A stretch of 64,000 nucleotides of DNA from Paenibacillus sp. MMS18-CY102. Lineage in GTDB: Bacteria > Bacillota > Bacilli > Paenibacillales > Paenibacillaceae. This document shows positions 25,702 through 33,448 of the stretch, piece after piece. The stretch covers positions 1 through 64,000 of the forward strand of contig NZ_WSTC01000031.1 of assembly GCF_009789195.1 (NCBI RefSeq), in the 5' to 3' direction. The translations under genes were made by a program, and so were the position numbers. The notes below the pieces were generated by a model. The model saw only the letters and a program-made list of their open reading frames with translations. It had not been told where the DNA came from and made no database searches. Numbering within the stretch: the stretch's first letter is position 1; every line of letters starts with the position of its first letter.

Positions 25702-26676
25702 CTAACCTGGCAGCACACAGCTATGCGGCGGCACATCCAAAAACGCTTGCAGTGTCGGCTGCCTCAACTGCCGGCCTTCCTGCCACCGCCACTCTGCATA
25801 TTGTAGGCGCATCGTTAGCAGGGGCTCTACCCATACTGCCCCTGCCATATCGCGGTGGCGCTGGGCGAAGGGGCTGCTGACTCGGCGTGCAGGCGCGAAA
25901 ACGTCCGAGAGCGCCGCCCACTCCGCCCGTTTCAAGCGGCCTGATCCAACTTTTCCGATAAAATGCAGCCGTCCCTCCGCATCAAAAAGCCCGGCAAGCA
26001 GCGCATTCACTATGCCATCATCATTCGTCGTATACCCGCCGATGACGGCAGCCACATCGCCCCAATGCTTGATTTTGAGCCAGCGGTTATCCTTGCCTCC
26101 AAGCGAGTAAGTGCTGCCGGCTTTCTTAGCAACGATTCCCTCTAACCCTTGGCTTGCCGTTAGTTGCAGCAACAGATTCCCTTCCGTCACGGTTGGCACT
26201 AGTTGGACAGTTCGATTAGGCTGGATAATCGACCAAAGCTTCTCTTGCCGCTCACTGAATGGCTTGCCTGTCCACCATTGGCCATCGCAATAAAGCAGAT
26301 CGAATGCCATATAGGCAATCGGCACCTCCTGAATTGCGGCCGACAATCGGTCAGGCCGGCGGATGCCATCGCGGCGCATAACTTCGTGGAATGACGGCTT
26401 GCCATCTGCACCAAGTGCAATGACCTCACCATCGAGGAGAACGGACTGTGCTGTACAATAGCTGCTCCAATCCGCCAATTCCGGGTATAATGGCGTTCGC
26501 TTGTTGCCGTGCCGATTAAACAACTCGCATCCCTCTTGATCGGCATAGACAAGCATTCTAACGCCGTCCCATTTGATCTGGTACACCCATTCATCGCCAC
26601 TCGGCACCGCATCAGCTGCTATTGGCTCGAATGGCTCTATCGGATGGTTGATCGACCAGCTGTGCTTTTTGGCCAT
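25702..26676 (-). CDS. ligD: ATP-dependent DNA ligase (LigD ligase domain)
   Basis: Seals DNA ends in bacterial NHEJ. Nucleotidyltransferase motif I is IKWDGVRML, with Lys adenylated; LDGEVIAL, FDLLY, EGIVAKK and WLKIKHW are motifs III-V; an OB-fold follows. At 324 residues it is a stand-alone ligase domain, whereas Bacillus LigD fuses ligase and polymerase domains. The polymerase domain is the divergent neighbour and Ku lies 7 kb away. The ATG at 26676 has AAAGGGG upstream; the frame extends upstream without a better site. Confidence 0.9.
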   Translation of the reverse strand: MAKKHSWSINHPIEPFEPIAADAVPSGDEWVYQIKWDGVRMLVYADQEGCELFNRHGNKRTPLYPELADWSSYCTAQSVLLDGEVIALGADGKPSFHEVMRRDGIRRPDRLSAAIQEVPIAYMAFDLLYCDGQWWTGKPFSERQEKLWSIIQPNRTVQLVPTVTEGNLLLQLTASQGLEGIVAKKAGSTYSLGGKDNRWLKIKHWGDVAAVIGGYTTNDDGIVNALLAGLFDAEGRLHFIGKVGSGRLKRAEWAALSDVFAPARRVSSPFAQRHRDMAGAVWVEPLLTMRLQYAEWRWQEGRQLRQPTLQAFLDVPPHSCVLPG

Positions 26677-26870
26677 CTCTTTCCCCTTTCTCCCTACGAT
26701 CCGAACGCTATTACCTATCTGCATTCAGCTTTGCCGCTTAGGCTCGTTCTATACCTGCATGGAACGCCGGCCGCTTGGGATTCGCTAGGTTTGCACCGCT
26801 AAGCGTATGCCGATACTGCGTATATCGAATTGCATTGCATACGGCAAAACACAGAAGGAGCTAGACGACG

Positions 26871-27776
26871 ATGAGCGCAAGCCGCAAAGGAACCATTACA
26901 GTAGACGGCGAGCAAGTGGCCATCAGTAACCCCGCCAAGCTGCTATGGCCGGAGCTGGGCATCACGAAGCTGATGTATTTGGAGAAGCTTATCGCGCTTT
27001 CCCCTTATTTAATAACGCATTGCCGGGGCCGCTATTTGACGACGATTCGTTGGCCGGGTGGCGTTCATGGGGAGTCTTTTTACCAAAAAAATTGTCCCGA
27101 GCCTGCGCCCGCCTTCGTCCAAACCGCAGAGCAAGGAGGCATTCGCTACGTTCAGCTCGATTCGCTTGCTACGCTGCTCTGGCTCGGAAACCTCGCATGC
27201 TTGGAATTCCATGCCTCTTTCGACCGCATCGGCGAGTCCCTATTCCCAAGTGAATGGGTCATCGATCTTGATCCTTCATTAGAGGAGGAGCCGCGCATTA
27301 TGGAGGCAGCGATTCTTGTAGGTGACTTGCTTCGGAGCATCGGATTGGCGTCGGTTCCAAAAACATCCGGTGCAACAGGCGTGCAATTGATTGTGCCCTC
27401 TGCAGGTGACGTTACGTTCGACGAGCTGCGGACCATTGGCCTTTTTGTCGGGACATACTTGACGCAGGTTCACCCAGAGCTATTCACGATTGAGCGGCTG
27501 AAAGCGAATCGCGGCGATCGCATTTATATCGATTACTTGCAGCACTACGCGGGCAAAACGATCGCGGCGCCCTACACCCCGCGGGCAAGGATTGGCGCGA
27601 CTGTGTCAACGCCGCTTACGTGGGATGAGGTGAGGGATGGCGCCCGAATTGCAGATTTTAATCTGTTGACGATCGAGGGGCGCCTAGCAAGCCGTGGCGA
27701 TTTGCTTCAGACGGTGAAACCGCAGCTGCTTCGTCCGATTTATGATTTTGTCAGCCAATCGAAGCCCTCGCCATAG
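26871..27776 (+). CDS. LigD-type polymerase domain (AEP/PrimPol)
   Basis: Archaeo-eukaryotic primase-type polymerase used for gap filling at broken ends. SNPAKLLWPELGITKLMYLE at the N-terminus, the YQKNCPEPAPAFV segment, WVIDLDP metal-binding aspartates and KTSGATGVQL (usual K.SG..G.Q/H) are typical, as is RIYIDYLQHYAGKTIAAPY. 301 residues, complete as a separate polymerase module. It starts 194 bases from, and divergently to, the ligase gene, so both may share a control region. RBS AGGAG lies upstream of the ATG. Confidence 0.9.
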   Translation: MSASRKGTITVDGEQVAISNPAKLLWPELGITKLMYLEKLIALSPYLITHCRGRYLTTIRWPGGVHGESFYQKNCPEPAPAFVQTAEQGGIRYVQLDSLATLLWLGNLACLEFHASFDRIGESLFPSEWVIDLDPSLEEEPRIMEAAILVGDLLRSIGLASVPKTSGATGVQLIVPSAGDVTFDELRTIGLFVGTYLTQVHPELFTIERLKANRGDRIYIDYLQHYAGKTIAAPYTPRARIGATVSTPLTWDEVRDGARIADFNLLTIEGRLASRGDLLQTVKPQLLRPIYDFVSQSKPSP

Positions 27777-27911
27777 TGCGGAAAGGACAAGCATTGCCTT
27801 TCTTGCGTGCGCAGCCTGGTTGTATTTTGGAGACATGAATTGTAGACAGCCCGAATAAATAGAGTTAGAACGTTCGAATACGCACTTGCCGGCAGAAAGG
27901 AGTACAGCTTA

Positions 27912-28847
27912 GTGAAACGGTCGCCAAAGCCGAAATGGTCCTTCGTACTGATGCGCGGCGCCGAACAATCGGTCAAACAGTTCAAGGTATCCAAACGGTC
28001 TGTCGTCGCCGCTCCAGCTGCAGCCGTCCTTGCCTTATCAGGATGTATCGCGGCGATCCAGATTCGATCCTCCTTCAAGATTGATTCGCTTCACGACGAA
28101 ATGTCGCAGCAATCAAACTCATTCTCCCAAACGGTGAATGGCAAAGACGATTCCATTGGGACACTCCAAGAGGAGATCGGCAGGCTGAATCGCCAAACCC
28201 AGGAGCTGAAGGGCAAGATTAACGATCTGCATGAGCTGGAGAATAAGCTGAAAACCTTCATCGAGCAGTACGGGCGGCTTACGGAGACGTCCTCTTCCGC
28301 CACTCCCAATGCACAGGAAGCACGCGATTTGATCATGAAGGCGGAACAGTCGGGCCTTGATTTTCGCCAGATCAGCTCTCTCGTTGACACGATGGAATTG
28401 ACGATGGAGCAATCGGTCAAGCAAGCGCAAGCAAGGCAAGCGGAACTGGACGCCCTCCCTACAGGGTGGCCGGCCAAATCATCCGCTACGTTTACATCCG
28501 GTTTCGGTTACAGAGTCGACCCCTTCACCGGCAAATCCACCTTTCATGCAGGGGTTGATATTGGCGGCAACGTTGGGGATGCTGTCTTCAGCGCAGCTGA
28601 TGGAACTGTAGAGGAAACTGGACAAGACGGAAGCCGCGGCAGATTTGTCGTCATTAATCACCATAATGGTTTGAAAACGATCTATATGCATCTATCGCGG
28701 ATCGAAGCCTCCTCTGGTGACGAGGTCGTCCGCGGTGAAAAAATCGGCTTGATGGGCAGCACAGGCCGCAGCACTGGCGCCCACCTGCATTTTCAGGTGA
28801 TGCAGCACGACGAACCGGTTAACCCGCTGCGTTATTTGTCTAATTGA
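27912..28847 (+). CDS. M23 family cell-wall endopeptidase
   Basis: Membrane-anchored peptidoglycan hydrolase. One membrane segment near 33-50, then a coiled coil of about 60 residues (SQQSNSFSQTVNGKDDSI onward), and a C-terminal LytM/M23 domain with FTSGFGYRVDPFTGKSTFHA, the HAGVDIGG metal ligands and the HLHF motif. 311 residues. GTG start with AAAGGAG ten bases upstream. It pairs with the bactofilin 30 bases downstream, an association known in other bacteria where M23 enzymes and bactofilins set cell shape. Confidence 0.92.
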   Translation: MKRSPKPKWSFVLMRGAEQSVKQFKVSKRSVVAAPAAAVLALSGCIAAIQIRSSFKIDSLHDEMSQQSNSFSQTVNGKDDSIGTLQEEIGRLNRQTQELKGKINDLHELENKLKTFIEQYGRLTETSSSATPNAQEARDLIMKAEQSGLDFRQISSLVDTMELTMEQSVKQAQARQAELDALPTGWPAKSSATFTSGFGYRVDPFTGKSTFHAGVDIGGNVGDAVFSAADGTVEETGQDGSRGRFVVINHHNGLKTIYMHLSRIEASSGDEVVRGEKIGLMGSTGRSTGAHLHFQVMQHDEPVNPLRYLSN

Positions 28848-28877
28848 ATAGGTCATAACCACTTTTAGGGGGTATCC

Positions 28878-29327
28878 ATGTTCAAAGATACGAAGCGTCT
28901 AAACTTGACCGACACCTTAATTGGCCAAGGGACGCATGTTGAAGGGAAAATGGTGTGCGAGGCTGGGCTTCGCATCGAGGGCGAATACCGCGGGGATATT
29001 GAATGTCTAGGGGATGTTATCGTTGGCGAATGCGGCGTTGCGCGCTCTAACATTAGTGCACGCGATATTACAATCGCAGGCAAAGTGTATGGCGATGTGG
29101 TAACCAAAGGCCGCCTGACGATAACAGCGACTGGCCAGTTGCACGGCAACATTAGTGCGCAGTCGTTCGTCATGCAAGACGGCGGCATCTTCACCGGCGC
29201 ATGCCGAATGGAACGCACGCAGGAGCAGGCCCGCTCCCGCTCGCTTCTCGACTCGGAACCGCAGGCCCGTGCGGACCAGCAACCGCAGCAGTCCTCGAAA
29301 GAAAAGCGCCAAGCTCAAGCGGGCTAG
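28878..29327 (+). CDS. Bactofilin
   Basis: Polymer-forming cytoskeletal protein built of a right-handed beta-helix. Residues 8-110 carry the bactofilin repeats (LTDTLIGQGTHVEGKMVCEA; LRIEGEYRGDIECLGDVIVG; GKVYGDVVTKGRLTI; GQLHGNISAQSFVMQDGGIF). The last 40 residues are a polar Gln/Arg/Ser tail. RBS at AGGGGG ten bases before the ATG. Last gene of a two-gene unit closed by a strong terminator; probably positions the M23 enzyme. Confidence 0.93.
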   Translation: MFKDTKRLNLTDTLIGQGTHVEGKMVCEAGLRIEGEYRGDIECLGDVIVGECGVARSNISARDITIAGKVYGDVVTKGRLTITATGQLHGNISAQSFVMQDGGIFTGACRMERTQEQARSRSLLDSEPQARADQQPQQSSKEKRQAQAG

Positions 29328-29362
29328 GTTGCCGCTTGAGCGCCTAGCTTACACATAACGAA

Positions 29363-29398
29363 GAGGCCGTCCCTTGGCTGGGGACGGCCTCTTTTTTG
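29363..29398 (+). terminator. Rho-independent terminator after bactofilin
   Basis: GAGGCCGTCCC-TTGGCT-GGGGACGGCCTC followed by TTTTTT. Confidence 0.95.
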
Positions 29399-29416
29399 CG
29401 GGCGCTTCTGCGCCGG

Positions 29417-29440
29417 ATAGGGTAGATTCCCCTGCCCTAT
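29417..29440. repeat. Lone copy of the TAGGGCAG palindrome
   Basis: ATAGGGTAG-ATTCCC-CTGCCCTAT, the same hairpin arms as in the 19.0-19.6 kb array, here as a single copy between two terminators. Suggests a dispersed repeat family. Confidence 0.6.
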
Positions 29441-29473
29441 TCGCGCTCGCATGCGCATGCCTTGGGCTAACAC

Positions 29474-29517
29474 AAAAGCGGTCCCGTACCTGCAAATAAT
29501 CTGCAGGCACGGGACCG
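29474..29517 (-). terminator. Terminator after ABC-2 permease
   Basis: CGGTCCCGTGCCTGCA and TGCAGGTACGGGACCG arms (minus strand), tail CTTTTGTG. Confidence 0.85.
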
Positions 29518-29556
29518 ATCTCTTGCGCTTTTATTGCATCATTCGCAATAAGAGCG

Positions 29557-30342
29557 TTACGTCGCAATATCGCGCTTGTTGAACAGAATCCAGGTAACCG
29601 CAATGAACACGATGTAGTAGACGCCCAATACGCCGAGCGAGAAGCCAAGCGTGTGTTCATGCTCATTGTTGTTGAGATATTGGAGCAGATCCGTCTGCAT
29701 AAACCACAAATACTGAACCCATCCTTGATCGACAATAGACAGAATTTCGGACAAGATACTGCTGGCGAACATCATTAAAATGGACAAGCCAATCGCCAGG
29801 CCCCCACTGCGAAATACGGTCGATAACAAGAAGGAGATGGTTACCGTAAAGATCACACCGATAAATTCCAACCCGTAATATTTGAAAACATAGCTCCAGA
29901 TCGAGCCCGAAATCGCTCCCGAGATCGCATTATTCGTATGTCCTGCACTAAAGCCGAAAAATATTCCTTCCCATATGTACAACCAAACAAACAGTACGAC
30001 TGAAAAGAACAAAGCGAACTGAATGAGCGAGACGTACTTGGACAACAAGATCTTAGAGCGCGACCATGGCCGAATCATTAGCAGCTTAATCGTCCCCGTG
30101 GAGAACTCCCCTGCTACACTGTCCGCGGATACGACGACGGTAAAGATGGTCACGAACATGAATCCAAGGGTAGATGCACTAAAAAACACATCCCACATGG
30201 ACAGTATCTCTTCATCCACATTCGCGAAGATAATTGATAACAACAGCATGAGGACCAGAAGAATTCCCATCATGATCCATGTACGCATGCGTGAGTAGAT
30301 CTTCATGTTCTCATTGCGAACCAAATCCATAAAATTACCCAA
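29557..30342 (-). CDS. ABC-2 type transporter permease
   Basis: Membrane partner of the overlapping ATPase. Six hydrophobic segments; the N-terminus LVRNENMKIYSRMRTWIMMG is typical of Bacillota ABC-2 permeases (BcrB/ABC2_membrane_4 type). A TTG start at 30342 has GGGAGGTGA upstream and overlaps the ATPase stop by eight bases; the ATG at 30330 is the alternative but lacks a properly spaced RBS. 261 residues. Substrate unknown; such pairs often give resistance to antimicrobial peptides or move sodium or lipids. Confidence 0.88.
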   Translation of the reverse strand: MGNFMDLVRNENMKIYSRMRTWIMMGILLVLMLLLSIIFANVDEEILSMWDVFFSASTLGFMFVTIFTVVVSADSVAGEFSTGTIKLLMIRPWSRSKILLSKYVSLIQFALFFSVVLFVWLYIWEGIFFGFSAGHTNNAISGAISGSIWSYVFKYYGLEFIGVIFTVTISFLLSTVFRSGGLAIGLSILMMFASSILSEILSIVDQGWVQYLWFMQTDLLQYLNNNEHEHTLGFSLGVLGVYYIVFIAVTWILFNKRDIAT

Positions 30343-31249
30343 CCGTCTCACCTCCCGTGATCTCAAGGAACTGTTCTTCCAGCGATTTGCTCTGCACGCG
30401 GAAGCCGTATACCTTAATTCCGGAAGCAACGAACTGCGCATTAATGGAGGCTGCCTCTTCCCGATTCGCTTCTAACTCAACAGCGCTGCTATCTACCTTG
30501 GTACGATGGCCCGTTAGCAAGGCAGCAGCATCCTCAGGACGGTCAACCTCGAAGCGATACGTCAATAACGCATCCGCTGCTGGCCCTTCCTGCGAAATAA
30601 TCCGTTGATCGACGAGTTTGCCGTTTTGAATAATCGCAACGCGATCACACATCAGCTCCATCTCGCTCAACAAGTGGCTGGATACGAATACGGTAATGCC
30701 CTCTTCCTTGGCCAGCTTGCGCAAGTAATCGCGCAGTTCGCGAATGCCGACAGGATCCAACCCGTTCGTCGGCTCATCGAGAATAAGCAGCGATGGCTTA
30801 TGCATGATCGCTTGTGCAACACCGAGGCGTTGGCGCATCCCCAATGAATAAGTTTTCACTTTATCATGAATGCGGGCTTGCAGCCCGACCAGTTTAACCA
30901 CTTCATCGATGCGCTGGCGCGTAATGCCAGGCACCATGCGCGCGAAGTGGAGCAAGTTTTTGTAACCGGACAAATACTTATACATTTCAGGGTTTTCGAC
31001 GATTGCCCCAACTTGCCGAATCGCCTTCTCGTAATCGCCCTGTATGCTATGGCCTTTAATCCTAATTTCCCCGCCGGACAGCTTCATCAAGCCAACCATC
31101 ATGCGGATCGTCGTCGTCTTGCCAGAACCGTTAGGGCCTAGAAAGCCGTAAACTTCGCCAGGCTGCAGGTCAAGCGATAATTGGTCAATAATAGTCCGAT
31201 TGCCGATTCGTTTCGTAACGTTCGACAACTGGACAACCGGTGCACTCAT
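30335..31249 (-). CDS. ABC transporter ATP-binding protein
   Basis: BcrA/CcmA-type ATPase: Walker A GPNGSGKTT, Q-loop, signature YSLGMRQRLGVAQA, Walker B LLILDEPTNGLDP and the H-loop VSSHLLSEM. A C-terminal extension of about 85 residues after the H-loop contains an alternating domain (DAAALLTGHRTKVDSSAV) common in ABC-2 drug-type ATPases. 304 residues. First gene of a two-gene operon with the permease; the upstream 120 bases hold its promoter region. Confidence 0.92.
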   Translation of the reverse strand: MSAPVVQLSNVTKRIGNRTIIDQLSLDLQPGEVYGFLGPNGSGKTTTIRMMVGLMKLSGGEIRIKGHSIQGDYEKAIRQVGAIVENPEMYKYLSGYKNLLHFARMVPGITRQRIDEVVKLVGLQARIHDKVKTYSLGMRQRLGVAQAIMHKPSLLILDEPTNGLDPVGIRELRDYLRKLAKEEGITVFVSSHLLSEMELMCDRVAIIQNGKLVDQRIISQEGPAADALLTYRFEVDRPEDAAALLTGHRTKVDSSAVELEANREEAASINAQFVASGIKVYGFRVQSKSLEEQFLEITGGETVG

Positions 31250-31322
31250 TTAGGCTGCCTCCCTCACTTTGTCTTCCAATTTTTATATTATACACGATCC
31301 TGCGCCTAGTAAGAAATGAGTT

Positions 31323-31373
31323 TAAAAAAACTTAAGGTCCGCCGGCGCGCTCCCAAAAGCGGCCGACGAACCT
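31323..31373 (-). terminator. Terminator after the small Cys-rich gene
   Basis: Long GC stem with AGGTTCGTCGGCCGC on the left arm and GCGCCGGCGGACCTT on the right (minus strand), then TTTTTTT about five bases on. It begins right at the gene's stop. Confidence 0.75.
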
Positions 31374-31712
31374 TTAATGAAAGACGGAAACCGAAGCGAC
31401 TCGGTCCGATTTGAACATTTGGTCCCAATGCGTCATGCTATTGGGCTCAATCACCGTTGCAGCAGGGTTGCTGTGATCGTCAAGGGAGGTCGTGGAAGCA
31501 AGCGGTAGGCTATCTTGATGCGAATGATTAGTCCGCAAATGTTGATGATCCGGAAGGTCGGCGGCGTGGCTCTGTTTCAACTCGCAAGCCAAGCAGCAGC
31601 CTAGCTGATGGACGACTCGAAAATATCCTGTACGGAACAATACGTCTGCTTCTTTTTTCTCTAATAGCTGCCCGCAACAGACACAATAGAAACGATCATC
31701 ATTTGATAACAT
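31374..31712 (-). CDS. Small Cys-rich (zinc-ribbon-like) protein
   Basis: 112 residues. The first 45 carry two Cys pairs (FYCVCCGQLLEKKEADVLF and LGCCLACELKQ), compatible with a zinc ribbon; the rest is polar, rich in His, Ser and Thr. No family recognised. The ATG at 31712 has AAGGAG 11-12 bases upstream. Its promoter has the same geometry as those of the peptide operon and the polysaccharide operon (see 31747-31830), which is the main hint to its role. Own terminator, so monocistronic. Confidence 0.7.
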   Translation of the reverse strand: MLSNDDRFYCVCCGQLLEKKEADVLFRTGYFRVVHQLGCCLACELKQSHAADLPDHQHLRTNHSHQDSLPLASTTSLDDHSNPAATVIEPNSMTHWDQMFKSDRVASVSVFH

Positions 31713-31746
31713 AGCCGTGCATCTCTCCTTATATGACAAACTGTAT

Positions 31747-31830
31747 TATACTATATGTATCATAAATCGCATAAATGCTACATTACGTATCCTTTACGTT
31801 AAATTTATGACAAATATCGATTTCTGTCAA
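31747..31830 (-). promoter_or_regulatory. Promoter and GATAC-N5-GTATC-like sites of the Cys-rich gene
   Basis: Minus-strand TTGACA (31830-31825), 17-base spacer, TAAATT (31807-31802). Downstream are two one-mismatch palindromes: GCTACATTACGTATC (31777-31791, plus strand) and TATACTATATGTATC (31747-31761). Same hexamers and spacing as the peptide-operon promoter, but the operator-like sites lie after, not inside, the promoter. Confidence 0.55.
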
Positions 31831-31876
31831 GAGATTTACCCGACTATTGTCGTTCTATCAACCATCATTCCTATAA

Positions 31877-32365
31877 CTATTCCTTCGCCTCCCATTGCCA
31901 CAGCAGTGTCCATTTCCCATCAACTTTAACTGCATAACAATCTTGCACGAGCTCGAACGGGCCATACAAACTATGGAACGACTGCGTTACCTCTATTTTG
32001 TAAACATCCTGCAATGGCTCTGATGCTTGTGTGGCGCGAAACTCGCCAACAGGCTTCGGGCTTCCAATCGAAAACTCGAATGTCTTAGACTGGAAGTCCT
32101 GCATGAGGATATGGGCACGCTGCTGAATATATTTGTCCTTCGTAAAATGCTCCTGCATCACCGGGTGAAACAGCTCCCATGAGCTGCCGAAATCGCCGCT
32201 CTGCTCCAGCTCATAAAATTGCTCAACAACCTGCGCCGCTCCATCAGCACTGCCTTGCGAGGTAACAGCTCTCAGGCCTCCAATTGTCAGCCACCCGACG
32301 AATACGACTACGGCTGCCAATCCCATCAAGCGCAGCCAGGGCTGCATTCTCCGCCTTCGCCACAT
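31877..32365 (-). CDS. Membrane-anchored hypothetical protein
   Basis: 162 residues: a basic N-terminus (MWRRRRMQP), one membrane segment (about 11-33), then an extracytoplasmic domain with VVEQFYELEQSGDFGSSWEL and HPVMQEHFTKDKYIQ, a pattern seen in NTF2/DUF4878-like secreted domains, ending in VDGKWTLLWQWEAKE. Function unknown. A GGGAAGGG stretch precedes the ATG closely. It stands alone between the Cys-rich gene's promoter region and the PilZ gene. Confidence 0.7.
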   Translation of the reverse strand: MWRRRRMQPWLRLMGLAAVVVFVGWLTIGGLRAVTSQGSADGAAQVVEQFYELEQSGDFGSSWELFHPVMQEHFTKDKYIQQRAHILMQDFQSKTFEFSIGSPKPVGEFRATQASEPLQDVYKIEVTQSFHSLYGPFELVQDCYAVKVDGKWTLLWQWEAKE

Positions 32366-32456
32366 TCCCTTCCCCCCCGTTCCGGGGAGCTAACTAGCTA
32401 TCTGCACGATAGCCATTGCCGTTAGACATGCCCCCATAGTCTATCCTATGAGAGGA

Positions 32457-32873
32457 TTATCCGCTTATTCGCCAAAATAAAGATTGCATATCCGGGCCAT
32501 CAGGATCGGCAGACCTTACCAAGTCCAGCATCGCGCCTGCTATCGCCTTGCGAATGGCGGGATCAGGGTCAATAGCGCACTCATACATCAACATGTTATC
32601 CTCGCGCTGCCGCATCGTAATGCGGCCAAGCAGCCCAAACTCCCACTCGCGAAAAACAATGTGAAGGTTCACTTTATAGCCTTCATCAACGGGAAAGCGC
32701 AAATAGGTCATAAACCGAACGCCTGTCACCGATAGCTGCGTCAGCAAGACCGGTGTCCGGCGGCTCGTGATTGATGCTCCCGCCCGTCCCGTAATAATTG
32801 ATAAATACGTTGAAGAAGGCTGTCTCATATGCAGCCATACCTGCCCGCTGCCTGGCAACTCGTTAAATTCCAT
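32457..32873 (-). CDS. PilZ-like domain protein
   Basis: 138 residues, related to the PilZ-like protein at 56905: both share LRFP(V/I)..GY(K/R) and a following LLGRI/VVGII strand. Here TSRRTPVLLTQLSVTGVRFM resembles the PilZ N-terminal arginine and (D/N)xSxxG motifs, but the consensus is incomplete, so c-di-GMP binding is uncertain. The ATG at 32873 has AAGGAG nine bases upstream; the longer open frame would run through the upstream terminator. It lies just past the terminator of the peptide operon. Confidence 0.7.
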   Translation of the reverse strand: MEFNELPGSGQVWLHMRQPSSTYLSIITGRAGASITSRRTPVLLTQLSVTGVRFMTYLRFPVDEGYKVNLHIVFREWEFGLLGRITMRQREDNMLMYECAIDPDPAIRKAIAGAMLDLVRSADPDGPDMQSLFWRISG

Positions 32874-32904
32874 TTTCTCTGCTCCTTCTGCCGCATGGCG
32901 AATA

Positions 32905-32948
32905 AACGGAAGAAGAGGGCCGCCTGTGGGCTGCCCTCTTCTTCCGTT
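32905..32948 (-). terminator. Terminator closing the peptide operon
   Basis: Perfect 16-base arms AACGGAAGAAGAGGGC and GCCCTCTTCTTCCGTT, then TTATTC on the minus strand; overlaps the stop of the DUF1854-like gene. Confidence 0.85.
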
Positions 32949-33447
32949 ATTGAAATTTAATCGTGCTCCACTGCTTCCTGCTATTCGTATCCAGCGATTC
33001 ATCTTGCTTAAATTCAAACCGGCGTCCGTCTTGGTCCGTCACAATCCAACGGCCTGGCGCCACTTGGCGAATGCTTTCATGCAAGTTCATCATCATAAGC
33101 CGCGTCACCCCATATTCCGTATCCACTGACCAAGACCAATGGGAGCCGCGTTTCTTAATCGAAACAATTCGCGTAATGCGAGGGATCATATACCGCTCCC
33201 GCAGCGCCTCCTCTGCCACAAAGCGGCTCTCTTCCGATAACTGCGATAAACAGTCAATCGTGTAAAGCTCTGCCCCGTTATCCGACTTGACACTAATGTG
33301 CTTATTCGGAATGGTGTAAGGGAAACAGCGTACGAGCGAGATTTTGCTGTAAGAATCCTGATCGATTTCGATAGATAAAGCTCCTGTTAGCGAACGGAAT
33401 AATCGAATAACAGGCTTCGAACGATTCAAATATACGAGATTGCTCAT
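32947..33447 (-). CDS. DUF1854-like protein
   Basis: 166 residues. The order LVRCFPYTIPNKHISVKSDNG, IDCLSQLSEESRFVAEEALR, ERYMIPRITRIVSIKKR and WSVDTEYGVTRLMM matches the DUF1854 family, known as the small partner of a distinctive ABC exporter (seen beside cyanophycin genes in other bacteria). No membrane segment. It follows the ABC gene by one base, with GGAGGTAGGG as RBS. No cyanophycin gene is visible here, so the ABC/DUF1854 pair is probably used for another substrate. Confidence 0.8.
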   Translation of the reverse strand: MSNLVYLNRSKPVIRLFRSLTGALSIEIDQDSYSKISLVRCFPYTIPNKHISVKSDNGAELYTIDCLSQLSEESRFVAEEALRERYMIPRITRIVSIKKRGSHWSWSVDTEYGVTRLMMMNLHESIRQVAPGRWIVTDQDGRRFEFKQDESLDTNSRKQWSTIKFQ

Positions 33448-33448
33448 C

